From: Gloeophyllum trabeum ATCC 11539
Lineage: Eukaryota > Basidiomycota > Agaricomycetes > Gloeophyllales > Gloeophyllaceae
DNA length: 44,469 nt
Direction: 5' to 3'
Assembly: GCF_000344685.1 (NCBI RefSeq)
Contig: NW_006920425.1
Span: 415,741-460,209 of the forward strand
Shown piece after piece: positions 35,091 through 44,469 of this stretch; the stretch's first letter is position 1, and every line of letters begins with the position of its first letter. The notes beneath the pieces are model-generated. The model had not been told where the DNA came from, made no database searches, and saw nothing but the letters and a program-made list of their open reading frames with translations. Made by a program: the position numbers and the translations under genes.

Positions 35091-35469
35091 GATAGAGAGT
35101 ACACAAGCAAGAGCGGTAAAACGGCCAAACGATCAGTAAAGGCGCTACAAAGCCAAGGAGCAAGTAATCACAGCCAATCACAATCGATCAATCGTAATCC
35201 CTACTGCACAGACACATAGCGTGCGAAAATCAAACACCAAAATATAAAATTCACATGGTAACAACTAATCATCGAAATAACAAGCTGAAACAAAACAGTA
35301 CAATGCACCAAAAAAAAACAAAAAAACAAAACAACTACACATAAACATGCATCTAACACACAAAGCACCGAACAACAAGTAGAACATAGCAAAGCACAAA
35401 GGTAACACCCAACGCCCAACAATGACATAGCGTGATCGCTGTTCTGAATACACGCACTGAAGTTGCGTC
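35091..35469. other. Upstream region of the JmjC-like gene
   Basis: Gene-free, AT-rich, with an A-rich run near 35310-35335. It presumably holds the promoter of the minus-strand JmjC-like gene. No clear TATA box was assigned. Confidence 0.3.
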
Positions 35470-35960
35470 ATAAGTAAACAGCAGCCAATCACAGCCATCG
35501 AATCCCAACCGGCGCGGCGACACGCCTCAGCCACCGACTACAAACCGCCACCGACTACAAACCGCCACAAAAGTCAATTCCCACGGTAAGAACATGCCAC
35601 AGACGACAACGAGCATGCAGTAAAAGACGGAGGTACGATAAAATGCTCAAAATATTCCAGTGGACGGACGACCCAAAAACAACTGTTCGTAGAAAAAACC
35701 ACGGAAATACACCGAAAACCCAGGACGAAAACACAGTATTATTGAAAACAGAGACTACAAATCCGATTTTGTAGTCATTTTGTAGTCTCCAATACAAGCG
35801 GACTTTAAAGCGGACATTGAAAGGTGTAGTCAAGACTACAACCAAAAAGTCGCACATATTCTTGGCATTGCGATTCCCACGGGGTACAACGTTCGGCACG
35901 CACCCAATTTTGCGGGTAAGGACTCATCCTTCGTAAACTCAGGACTCGTAAAAAGCTCTC
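35470..35960. repeat. Dispersed repeat family C, copy 2
   Basis: Closest relative of the copy at 8460-8925. It includes a local duplication ACCGACTACAAACCGCC (35535-35567), the paired GTAGTC segments near 35760-35790, and the end AAGGACTCATCCTTCGTAAA. A family D terminus starts about 135 bp downstream. Confidence 0.7.
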
Positions 35961-36095
35961 CAACCTCGACCTTGTCATTGCAACTCACATTCTTTGGCAC
36001 AGTGGGTTTTGGCCCCCACAAGGCAAGTCCCTCGACTGGGATTCAGCCCCAGCGGCAATCAGAGGGGTATCAGCCCCCATTAGGTGAACACGTGG

Positions 36096-38111
36096 TGATA
36101 TGCACTGACACACAACAACACCTAAGACCAAATGGGAAATAACCTAGCACACCCAGTGGTATGGGTGGAGGTGATCTAAGATGATTGAAGGGTAATATTT
36201 AAGTTCGAGGGGAGGGGGAGGAGTAAGACGACGTAGGGTAGTCCGTAGGAAGACCTAGAAAAATAAAACAAAGCCTTGACGCCTGAAACAAACATGAATC
36301 AAGGCTCCAGAGTATTTATCTCCGAAGAATCAAAGATAAACAAAGGTCGCAAGCACCGACACCTAGCATAGGATCGTGCTTGCGGAGATAGAAATTGCTA
36401 GACAGACTTGGTCAAATTTATTTTGCTATGTAATACTCACGAGAGCTAATATTTTGATGGCGGAGATAATTCAATCGACGAGTCAGGCCTATTGGCAAAG
36501 CTAGGATCAGTTGTAAATCGCTAAGTCCAATGCTTTCGAACTTCGAGGGTCGCTGAGATAGTAACTCTGATATGCTGAAATGGTGAAGATCAAACTTGTT
36601 TTTTTACTTTCCTTTACATTGTACATTTTATACCACAGCAATGACCCTGCGACTGCCCGGAGCTAAATAACAAATACTCGCTGCAACTCCCTTGACTGCT
36701 CAGCTGCTATACCATGCACCATACGACTCCCTAGTCCCCCCATATGCTCGTCCTACCCCCTAGAGGTTGTCCTGATATGCTGCTGCTGATCCTCAGCCTT
36801 CCCATCACGCTGCACAGCATGCCAGTCACATGCAAATTAACTCCAGCCGCTTGCTGACTGATGCTGACCTCATGGTCGCGGATTTACGCCCGCCAGCTCA
36901 GTAATTTGATGGAGACGAAGGGGAGGAAGTACTGGAAGCTGGGGGTAAGGACAACTCACAATTAGACAGGTGTCCGCTGATAAGCCTTAGGATCGTCTGA
37001 GCCCCGAAAACGCGGACTCAGCACATCATACAAGCGCCCCGGAGCTTATTCGACACAGCGCTCGCACGCCTCTAGGCTTCTATGGGCTCTAAAAGACTTT
37101 TTCTATTTAGCTCTGGACTTCCTAACATCCTCGAGGCGTACACGGACCCATTCCACGATTTATCTCCGCCAACCGAAGCTCCGGAGTGACTTAACCAATG
37201 CGACTTCTAGCCGAATTAGCTCCGGGACCCGCGGACACTTCTATCGAGGGGCGTCGTCCTCATGTCCACCCTCCAGCACTCACTCCTCCCCCATTTCCGT
37301 CAAAATACCGAAGGTACGGACGCATACGAGTCACCATGAGGTCAGCATCAGTCAGCAAGCGGCCGGAGGTAATTAGCACGTGATCAGCGTGTCGCACGGA
37401 GTGATGGGACCGCTTGGGTCAGGTGGCGGAGCATCGAGGCGACCTATAGGGGCTGGAAAGAGCAAGTGGGAGCGCAAGAGAGTCGTATGGTGTATGGTAT
37501 AGCAGAGGAAAGTGCTGAGCAATCCTGTGGGTAGCGGCGTTTATTTGTTATTTATCTCCGGACAGTCGCAAAGCCATTCCTGTAGTATAAATTGTACAAA
37601 TTAGCGTACAGAAAAACAAGTTTCGACTTCACCATCTCAGAGAATTAGCGTTACGATCTCAGCGACCCGAGAAGTTTGAAAGCGTCGAACTTAGCGAATT
37701 ATAACCAATCCTAGCTTTGCCAATAGGCCTGACTCGTCGAGTGAATTATCTCCGCCATCGATTCAATTAGCTCCGGTGAGTCTCACATAGCGAAATAAAA
37801 TTAAACAAGTCTTTCTAGCGTTTTCTACTCCCGTGAGCCCGAACCTACACTCGGTTCCGTGGTTTGCAACTTTGTTTGCAACGTTTCGGGATAAATACTC
37901 CGGAGCGTCCATTAGTGTTTGTTTCTGGCTTCAAGGCTTTTGTTTTATTTTTCTAGGTCTTTCTACGGACTACCCTATGGCGTCTTACTCCTCCTTTCCC
38001 CCTTGAACTATTAAATACCCTTCAGTTGTCCCGGACCGCCTTCACCCATATCACGGGGTTTAGGTTTATTTCCTTTGGTCCTTGGTGATTGTTGTGTGTC
38101 AGTGCATATCA
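36096..38111. mobile_element. Family D inverted pair (copies 3 and 4), about 2 kb
   Basis: It starts TGATATGCACTGACACACAA and ends with the reverse complement at 38111. The inverted similarity runs roughly 650 bp inward from each end (for example AGTCAGGCCTATTGG near 36480 and its complement near 37720). The CGGAG(A/C)TAA-type motif recurs in both orientations near 36459, 36656, 37033, 37163, 37178, 37215, 37548, 37748, 37764 and 37893. There is no transposase frame. It could be a foldback/MITE-like element or two head-to-head LTR-like copies. No matching flanking duplication was found. Confidence 0.65.
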
Positions 38112-38663
38112 CCGCAACTGCCGGAGCTAATTCGTGGCGAAGTTACTTCTTGATCCACTCCGCAGTGCCTGACCTCAGAGCTAAATCCTCGTAGGATTTT
38201 GCACTTGCCTTGAGGATGCTAGAAGGCCCGGATCTAAATCAAACCATTGTAGTAAGCTATTCGCATTCCAGCGGCATGTGAGAGGTGCATCAAATAGACT
38301 CTGTAGGGCGTGGAGGAAGCATCAATTCCGTGATTTCGGAGGTCAGACGATCGTGGAGGCTTATCAGCGGCCCATTGAAGGGCAATTCACGGCGACAACA
38401 AGTGTATGGCGGCAGCGACGACACGATGGTGATATGGCAACAACGAATGGATGCGGCTTCAGCCCCACAGGCAGATTCAGTCAGCAATGGCAGGGAAGGT
38501 TGGTGACACAGCATATGTAGTGTAGACCCGAGCGTACCGTAGCAAGTGAAGTCAACAGCGAAAAAATTTCAATATGAACACAATACCAGCGAGCGGCGTG
38601 CTTATGGATGCTCCCGAGAAGCCTGCTTGGTATTTTATACCCCCAAGCGGGTAGATGCAATTG
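38112..38663 (+). other. Internal family D sequence and gene-free flank
   Basis: 38115-38360 matches the internal part of copy 2 (30.24-30.51 kb) in the same orientation: CGGAGCTAATT, CTTGCCTTGAGGA and TTTCGGAGGTCAGACGATCG near 38335. The rest holds no supportable gene. Confidence 0.5.
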
Positions 38664-38871
38664 TGTTGAAAGAATCCTGGCAAATGTAGATTGAGCGAGC
38701 TTGCCCCAGGTGGTCGGTTGCCTGAAGGGCAATCGCATACTGTACAAAGAGCAGATACAGTGACTATATATGAGTTCCGCATAAACATTCACCCGCTACG
38801 GCCGCCTAAGGTGGCCCCATCATATCACGCGTGAGCTCGCAAGCTTGACCAATAACCCCGAAATTCCAACA
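38664..38871. repeat. Dispersed repeat family B, copy 3
   Basis: It runs from TGTTGAAAGAATCC to AAATTCCAACA. Its second half is nearly identical to copy 2 (10.9-11.06 kb). The hairpin arms here are GTTGCC-TGAA-GGGCAATC (one mismatch). A gene fragment begins within about 6 bp of its end. Confidence 0.6.
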
Positions 38872-38876
38872 CTCTC

Positions 38877-39532
38877 TACTGCTTGATCCACCTCCCTCAG
38901 ACTCACGCTATCACTTTGGTCTTGACTCGGAGGAGAAGGAGGAAGAGGGGATCTGGTTCGCATTCAACAGTAACCTCAAACAGTGCTGCCAGACACATCA
39001 GCTACAACTCGCCGACAGTCCGCTCTGCTTTACTGAAAGGCGATCTCGGCTTGAGGTCCTGGTGAAGCAAACTAAAGATGTTATCCGGGATTAGAAGTCA
39101 GATACAGATAGAGAGTTTGTATGGGAGGTCTGGGTAGAGAGGCTGATTGCAGCTGCAAAGCACTCAGGTGCCCAGGTACCACTGAAGAAGTATGTTTTTC
39201 TCCATGCTCGTGATGAGATTCACTAATAAACGTGCTCAAACAGAAGCCGGAAACGCACCCATGAGACAGTTGGCACCACTGCTTCATCGTACGAGAGGGT
39301 GGCCAGTGATTCTGAGTCTCAGCCACATCCACCAGGCAAGCGGCAGAAGGTGATCAACATTGCACCAAGTTTGAGTGAGACGGAGAATGGTGCCGAGGAC
39401 AGTGGGGCCACAAACCACCCGCAATCACTCACGAATCATCTACAAATCTCTCACAAATCATCACAACTCATCTACAAACCCTTCCACCAGCCTTACAAGC
39501 CTCATCTACAAAGCCCTCTGCCAGCATTTTAG
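38877..39532 (+). pseudogene. Captured host-gene fragment with an intact intron
   Basis: The frame starting at the repeat B edge reads LLDPPPSDSRYHFGLDSEEK and continues as ordinary protein sequence through WFAFNSNLKQCC and EFVWEVWVERLIAAAK, broken only by TAG at 39092-39094. A clean 54-bp intron (39190-39243, GTATGT...AACAG with CTAAT inside) joins in phase to SRKRTHETVGTTASSYERVA and GKRQKVINIAP, a basic, nuclear-localisation-like region. The tail to TAG at 39530 is repetitive. There is no ATG and no upstream exon, because sequence B abuts it. This suggests capture or truncation by a mobile element. The family is unrecognised. Confidence 0.5.
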
Positions 39533-39629
39533 ATCCCTTTGTCCATCAGGCAGAGGCTTGTGTATGAGGTTCCACTGCTTTATTAGTACTTTGTTAAAAA
39601 CGTTGGAGACCATGACTCACGCTGTGCAG

Positions 39630-40196
39630 TCAGTGAGTTGTGGCAATTATTTGTTATTTATCTCCAAGCAGTCAGAGGGTCATTTCTATGGTATAAAATG
39701 TGAAGTAAAGTAAAGTAAAGTAAAACACAAGTTTGTTCTTCAGCATCTCAGAATATCAGAGTTGAAGCAACCTCAAAGTTCAAAAGTGTTGAGCTTAGCA
39801 AATTGTGACCGATCCTAGCTTTGCCAATACACCTGACTTGTCGAATTAATTATCTGCCATCAAATATTGGCTCCTGTGAGTGTGTATTAACAGAAATAAA
39901 AATAAAAAAGCATTTTTAGGAGAATCCTACCCCTGCGTGCACTATCCTATGATTGGAGTTGGTGCCCGCAGTACTATCTATGAGCAACATGTGGAGATCA
40001 ATACTCTGGAGTGTTGTTTTGTTGTTTTTATTATTTTAGGTTTTCCTACAGACTTCCTACGTTGTCTTACTCCTCCCCTCCCGCTTGACCTTTACTATTA
40101 CCCTTCAATCGCCTTAGACCACCTCCACCCATACCACTGGGTGTGATTGGTTGTTTTCCCTTGGTCTTTTGGATTGTTATGTGTTAGTGCATATCA
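39630..40196 (-). repeat. Family D repeat, copy 5 (inverted, diverged)
   Basis: Read on the minus strand it starts TGATATGCACTAACACATAA at 40196 and keeps the landmarks CACCCAGTGGTATGGGTGG, GCAAAGCTAGGATCGG and TTTTATACCATAG. It is more AT-rich than the other copies, and CG sites of other copies are often TG or CA here. An (AAGTA)n microsatellite lies near 39704-39723. Together with 36096 this gives an outer inverted pair of 4.1 kb. Confidence 0.7.
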
Positions 40197-40197
40197 A

Positions 40198-40640
40198 TGG
40201 GAGCCAATTAGAGTGTTCCAACCCCAACCAGCACAGAGAGACCCACAGTACCAGACCTTCAACTGCTGCATGTAGTCAATTCCCACAATAACACAGGGCC
40301 TCTGATGATGCAAGACCACAGAGCATGGCACAACACACTGAAAATCAGGACAATATTCTGGTACATGTGTTACATGGTCAAAAGCTTATATTGTGAAGCT
40401 CAAGAGGTGAGGGCCAAATGGAAGTGTAACAGACACTCCAAAACCGATTTTTTAGTCAATTTGTAGTCGCCACTACAGGCAGACATAGAATCAGGCATTT
40501 AAATGTGTATGGGTCACCACACAAAACTATTCTTACGACTTTTCGGGATCTTGTTCCCATCATGCTTGTGTTCAGCAAACTGCTCAATTTTGAGTGTAAG
40601 GACTCATCCCTCATACCTCAGGACTCGTAACGAAGCTAAG
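40198..40640. repeat. Dispersed repeat family C, copy 3 (diverged)
   Basis: It starts immediately after the family D terminus. Similarity to copies 1 and 2 is clear at CCCAACCAGCAC, GTCAATTCCCACA, CAAAACCGATTTTTTAGTC and AAGGACTCATCCCTCATACC. Confidence 0.6.
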
Positions 40641-40950
40641 ACAGAGCCACCTCATGTACAGCTACTATGGTCACAATGTGATGATCATGTGTTTTATCCA
40701 TATATGGCAGGTCAGTGTAAGGAAATCGACAAACTCATGAATAGAATTGACCACACTTCAGAGATGGGTAGATTGAAACTCTCAGATGTTTTTATAGGAA
40801 GTGTTTTTATGTACTGTATCTTTGATTCCTTTAAAAATATTGGGCGTTTTCTGTTTGTGTCTGGAGGTTTAAGGCAATCTTGGTGTTTGTCCCGCCAAGT
40901 GTGACGAAGAGTCACGTGATGGTAGTTGTACATGAGGTGGCTCTATCTTA
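40635..40950. mobile_element. Possible 316-bp MITE-like inverted-repeat element
   Basis: 40635-40674 and 40911-40950 are inverted repeats sharing a 17-bp core GAGCCACCTCATGTACA, with similarity over about 38 bp. There is no coding capacity, and target duplications were not identified. Confidence 0.4.
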
Positions 40951-42370
40951 TAACAATAGGCATGGGAAAGTGGTAAACAATAAGGTGAGAAAAGCATAGA
41001 AGATAAAAAAAACACATGGGAAATCAAGAATAAGGAGTGGGAACATCTTGAACAATAACATGGGAAAGCACAAACAAGAAAGTGAGAATGATAGTTTGGC
41101 CAATTATGAGAAAACTGCCAGTCCTTCCAAGTCCTTCTATAACATTTCTTTCCCAATACTTGCCCTAATCCTCTCTCCCATCAGCAGCAGGTGCTTGGTG
41201 TGCTCAAAGGATATGTCATATAACTCTTTGTTTCCTACCCCCAACCAGCCTCTATGTACCGGTCCCTTCGGCTTGATGCTGGTAGTGGTGGTAGACTTCC
41301 AGCCTGGAGGGGATGACATTCAGCATGTGATGATAGCACAGTTTGGCATTTGAATGATAATATTGTCTGACAGTGGTAGTGATGCACATGACGATGACAG
41401 CATACTGCACCTGTTATCCTCTAATGAGCTCGATGCTACCCAATGCCAGGCCCCTCCCGCACCTGTGATTGTTGAGATTCTGTCATTTGTCCCTCCCCCT
41501 GCAACTCTGCAGGTCAGTACCGGTCTTAGTCAGGATGGCACCACTCTTGATTTGTCTGTATTGTGAGGTCCTCATTCCACTTGGGCTCTATTCCTGGAGG
41601 GCAAATAGCTGCAAGGGCTTGGCAATGCATTGAGTAAGGCCAGGAGTATACACCTGACCGAATGAAATGAACACTGCATATAAATGGCCTTTTTCTACTA
41701 TTTTGTATATCCCCAACTCAGGCTCTTGCAATGTGCAAGAGTTGATCTTTGGCTGAAGCACAGAGACCAGAGTTTCCAGTATGCTTTGGAGGCACACCTA
41801 TTCAGAACCCTTAAGCTCTACATCATGTCTGGGTTGTGCAGGTCTATCCTGTAGTAGGTGTCGAAGCTCAAGGGCTGAAGGCCTGCATATATTGGCCTCC
41901 TAACAGATAAGTGGGCCATGTATAATCTCATCTGTTTGAATGCCAAACACTGTAACTGGAGCCCACCTACTCTGAGGCTAGGTGCTGGGAGCCACAATTC
42001 AATCAATCCCTGCCATAGCAGGTCAGGAATTGGAGTAATGCTTATCATATTGGATTGTGGACTGTGTAATCCACCCCAGTTTACCTTTATGTTTTGGAGT
42101 CTGCTGCTCTATGTCCACACTTATGAGTGCTGTCCAAGTCTGCCCATTGGAGTGGCTCATTTTCTGCCCAGTTCTGTCCACTCTTCTGGAGAATGAGGGA
42201 TGCAACCACAATCTCAGTAGAACCATAGATATATATGAACCATCTGAAGAATTCTGGCTATATGCTGGGAGACTACATATTGCAAGGTAGCACTACACAA
42301 CAAATCCAGAAGTCTGTGCTACATGTGGGCTCCTCAGTGCTCCAATGTCTGCATCACAGGAGGATACCCC
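40951..42370. other. Gene-free stretch left of the membrane protein gene
   Basis: Several short frames on both strands are open, such as 41818-42048 on the minus strand, but none shows splice-supported continuation or a recognisable domain. No long repeat shared with the rest of the window was noticed. It may be an old, decayed insertion. Confidence 0.35.
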
Positions 42371-43678
42371 CTAAATAGAATCAGAGTTTAGGGGCGCCTG
42401 CTTTGCAGAGGAAACATCGGTGGAGATCACTTCATCAACCTTTACCTGTATACCTCTTGCAGATGAGGTCAGGGTATGTAGTGCATGTGTGCCACTGCTT
42501 GATTCCATGTCAATAGTAGCATTGACCTTTCCGCCTCTGGAAGCTTGACCATATCTCTGTTGCCACGAATCACCCCTGATCAATGTCTCCTCTCCGCCAT
42601 GGAGCATGCCAAGCTTGAGCTGCCGGAACACTCGACCTGCCATCGCATTTTCAAGCGCAAGATTGGGAACAGTAAACATTGCGTGATACACGGCCGGTAC
42701 GCTTGGAGTGAGCACCATGATAATTGTAAAGATGTTCACCCCTGAAGTAGCGCTGAAGGGCCAAGAATTATTGAATGCATCTGCAAAGATCTGAGTGAAC
42801 TTACAGATAGTACATCTGTCCGCCTTGGAGGAGGGCAGCTGGGAGTCTCGTGAACCCAGAGCCGCTGAGGAAGGAATTCAGACGAGAAGACCAGGTCTCT
42901 TCCACCAGGTTTGTGGTGAGAAGTCGGTAGGAGATTGTTAAGAACACAAGTGAGTCGAAGATGCCACCGACAATAATGGACGAAGAGCTGAATGACTTGA
43001 CTGCGGTATTAATGCACCTTTGGGTAGGTCCAATGTGTTCTCCGGTTATGGCAAATGGAACCGTGAAAGCGGTGCCTAGGACCGCAAGCCATAGAAGAGA
43101 GAAGAGAAGCACCACGGGCTTATTGTGGAAGAAGACGGCGCGAATGCGGAATAAAAAGAGGAGTGACGTGGATGGCCCAGCCACAACATAGCACCATCCT
43201 AACGCGTACTGCAATGCCTGACATGACCCAATAGGTGATACTGTGTCGCGTGTTAGTCCAACCCTGACGCAATAGAGTGAGCGCACCTTGAAAGACAGTA
43301 GAAGTGGTCACGTAAGCCAACGACGCGATCCTGTCATGTGTGAAAGATGGTCAGAGGCGGCTGAAACGTGACCAAACCGCCTTATAATTACCGAGACACG
43401 AAGTACACCATTGTAGGAATATTCAGCCTATAACGTGAAAGCAGAGTGTAGTCTTCTTTGAGAGACAAGAGGAAGTCCCAGATCCATGCCTGTGTTCCCA
43501 ACTCAGCGAGCGTGCACTGGAACAGAAGAATAACACTGAAGCATACACTGAGCGATGCGATGTACAGATAGCGAGACGCTTCGAATTGGGTCGCCAAGAC
43601 CGAGGGCAGGTAAGCCAGTGGCGTTTCTGGGTTGATGACACCCGGAGGAAGGACAAATGTGGTATTCGGGGCGGACAT
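42371..43678 (-). CDS. Multipass membrane protein, basidiomycete DUF6533-like family
   Basis: Four exons: 43678-43392, 43330-43287, 43240-42805 and 42752-42371. Introns are 43331-43391, 43241-43286 and 42753-42804, all phase-consistent, giving 382 residues. The third splice joins GGQMYYL to ATSGVNIFTIIMVL, typical of the last membrane helix. Hydrophobic helices include LYIASLSVCFSVILLFQC, SRIASLAYVTTSTVF, VVLLFSLLWLAVLGTAFTV, SSIIVGGIFDSLVFLTISY and FTIIMVLTPSVPAVYHAMF, giving about 6-7 in all. A polar, probably cytoplasmic C-terminal tail of about 90 residues follows. Such proteins are abundant and mostly uncharacterised in basidiomycetes, and their layout resembles seven-helix receptors. 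It appears intact. The membrane topology and any receptor role are inference. Confidence 0.8.
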
Positions 43679-43975
43679 TGTCTGAGTCAATGGACTTCAA
43701 GTGCGAAAGGGAGTTGTGTGGGGTTTGGCCTGGCATGCACGAATGCACCTCGTTCTATCTTATAGTGGGCTCGGGGAAATCAGGTAGGAAGCACTCTCAC
43801 CGGCGCTCGTGTTATCTGTAGCAATGATTGGAACTCGACATGGAGAAAGGATGTCCTGGGCCGCATAGCAGGGGTATCATTGATCAATGTTGGATCAGTG
43901 GTTAGCCTGTTAGCAATCGGATGAGCGTGTGGGGGTTAGGAATAAGCCGAAACCAAAGGGAGGCCAGGAAATCAT
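43679..43975. promoter_or_regulatory. Upstream region of the membrane protein gene
   Basis: About 300 bp between the ATG at 43678 and the right inverted-repeat arm. TATAAG (minus strand, near 43761) is a weak TATA candidate about 85 bp upstream. No other site can be supported. Confidence 0.25.
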
Positions 43976-44469
43976 GAGGGCCGAGGTGCGAAAGCCGACA
44001 CGGACGCGCTGAAGCTTGCTGAGGTCGTGGGATGTGAGAGACCGGTGGATGGGTCCCTTACATCTGCAGATTGACGCCGATGGATCTGTGGTCCGGTCAT
44101 CTGGAACGAAGTCAGCATCGTGGCTCGGGAAATCCGGATCACACACTTCCTGCCCTGTCCTTCCACTGAGGGCGGCGGAAGAGGCATGGGCTTCTGATAG
44201 ATCTGCTGGAATGTCACCGCCTCGGCTAAAAGCGCCCAATCGCTGTTGGGACCGTACTCACCGGGCTGCAACATCCTCCAATTTTATGCTTCAAGTTGGC
44301 AGCTACTTCCTTAAGAGGGTGTAAGACGCCCTCAGCTGGTTCGAATTCCAGGCAACAGCCACATCGCGGCCGACATCAGATGAACTTTGACCGGCAGGCT
44401 CCGGACAATACCAGTCGTCCAAAGTTATAGTGGGTTCACGCACTGTTTATCTGTTCATCATCGAAGTCG
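43976..44469. repeat. Right arm of the 494-bp inverted repeat
   Basis: Reverse complement of 242-735 with no difference seen. It runs to the last base of the window, so it may continue outside. The inner boundary is sharp: similarity falls off between 43975 and about 43961. Confidence 0.9.

Noticed and set aside
40503..40904. Candidate 133-codon gene on the plus strand
   Set aside because: It spans the family C end and the possible MITE, with no domain, splice support or codon pattern to support it.
41354..41566. Acidic 70-codon plus-strand frame
   Set aside because: It is short and low in complexity, with no upstream exon or homology in the window. It is indistinguishable from chance.
1..44469. 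Starship-type giant element
   Set aside because: No DUF3435-type tyrosine recombinase or other captain-like gene was seen, and long terminal inverted repeats are not a feature of that group.

Overview
The window looks like nuclear DNA of a basidiomycete, probably a mushroom-forming agaricomycete. The evidence is short spliceosomal introns (46-67 bp) with GTRNGT donors and YAG acceptors, a Helitron-type transposon with a C-terminal cysteine-peptidase-like domain, TET/JBP-like and JmjC-like dioxygenase genes, and a multipass membrane protein of the basidiomycete DUF6533-like type. The species cannot be named from this sequence.

Layout. Two genes that look intact sit at the edges. At 943-6093 (minus) is a seven-exon polyketide-synthase-like gene of 1610 codons with an unusual domain order: KS, no acyltransferase in the usual place, ACP, thioester reductase, an acyltransferase with a cysteine GxCxG site, and a second ACP. 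At 42371-43678 (minus) is a four-exon membrane protein gene. A 494-bp inverted repeat with no differences seen (242-735 and 43976-44469) brackets both genes and everything between.

The middle (about 6.2-42.3 kb) is dominated by mobile DNA and decayed cargo. It holds a degenerate Helitron (11310-18349) and a second Helitron 3' fragment (7198-7557). A block at 19-32 kb has three sets of about 300-bp repeats sharing a 45-bp composite motif. These surround a small spliced gene (19.6-20.5 kb), a TET/JBP-like pseudogene (21.0-23.8 kb), an intact orphan ORF (23840-24784) and a multi-exon gene of unknown role (25.8-29.4 kb). A JmjC-like gene (31970-35090) has a 448-bp solo LTR in an exon. Several dispersed repeat families, here called B, C, D and E, recur across the window.

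Decay pattern. The internal stops in the decayed genes are TGA, TAG or TAA where CGA, CAG or CAA would restore the frame by one C-to-T change. This suggests cytosine deamination or a RIP-like process. The PKS-like and membrane-protein genes show none.

Assembly caution. The 483-bp N gap (27500-27982) is flanked by two copies of the same 646-bp sequence. This is best read as an unmerged contig overlap, so the real locus is probably about 1.1 kb shorter.
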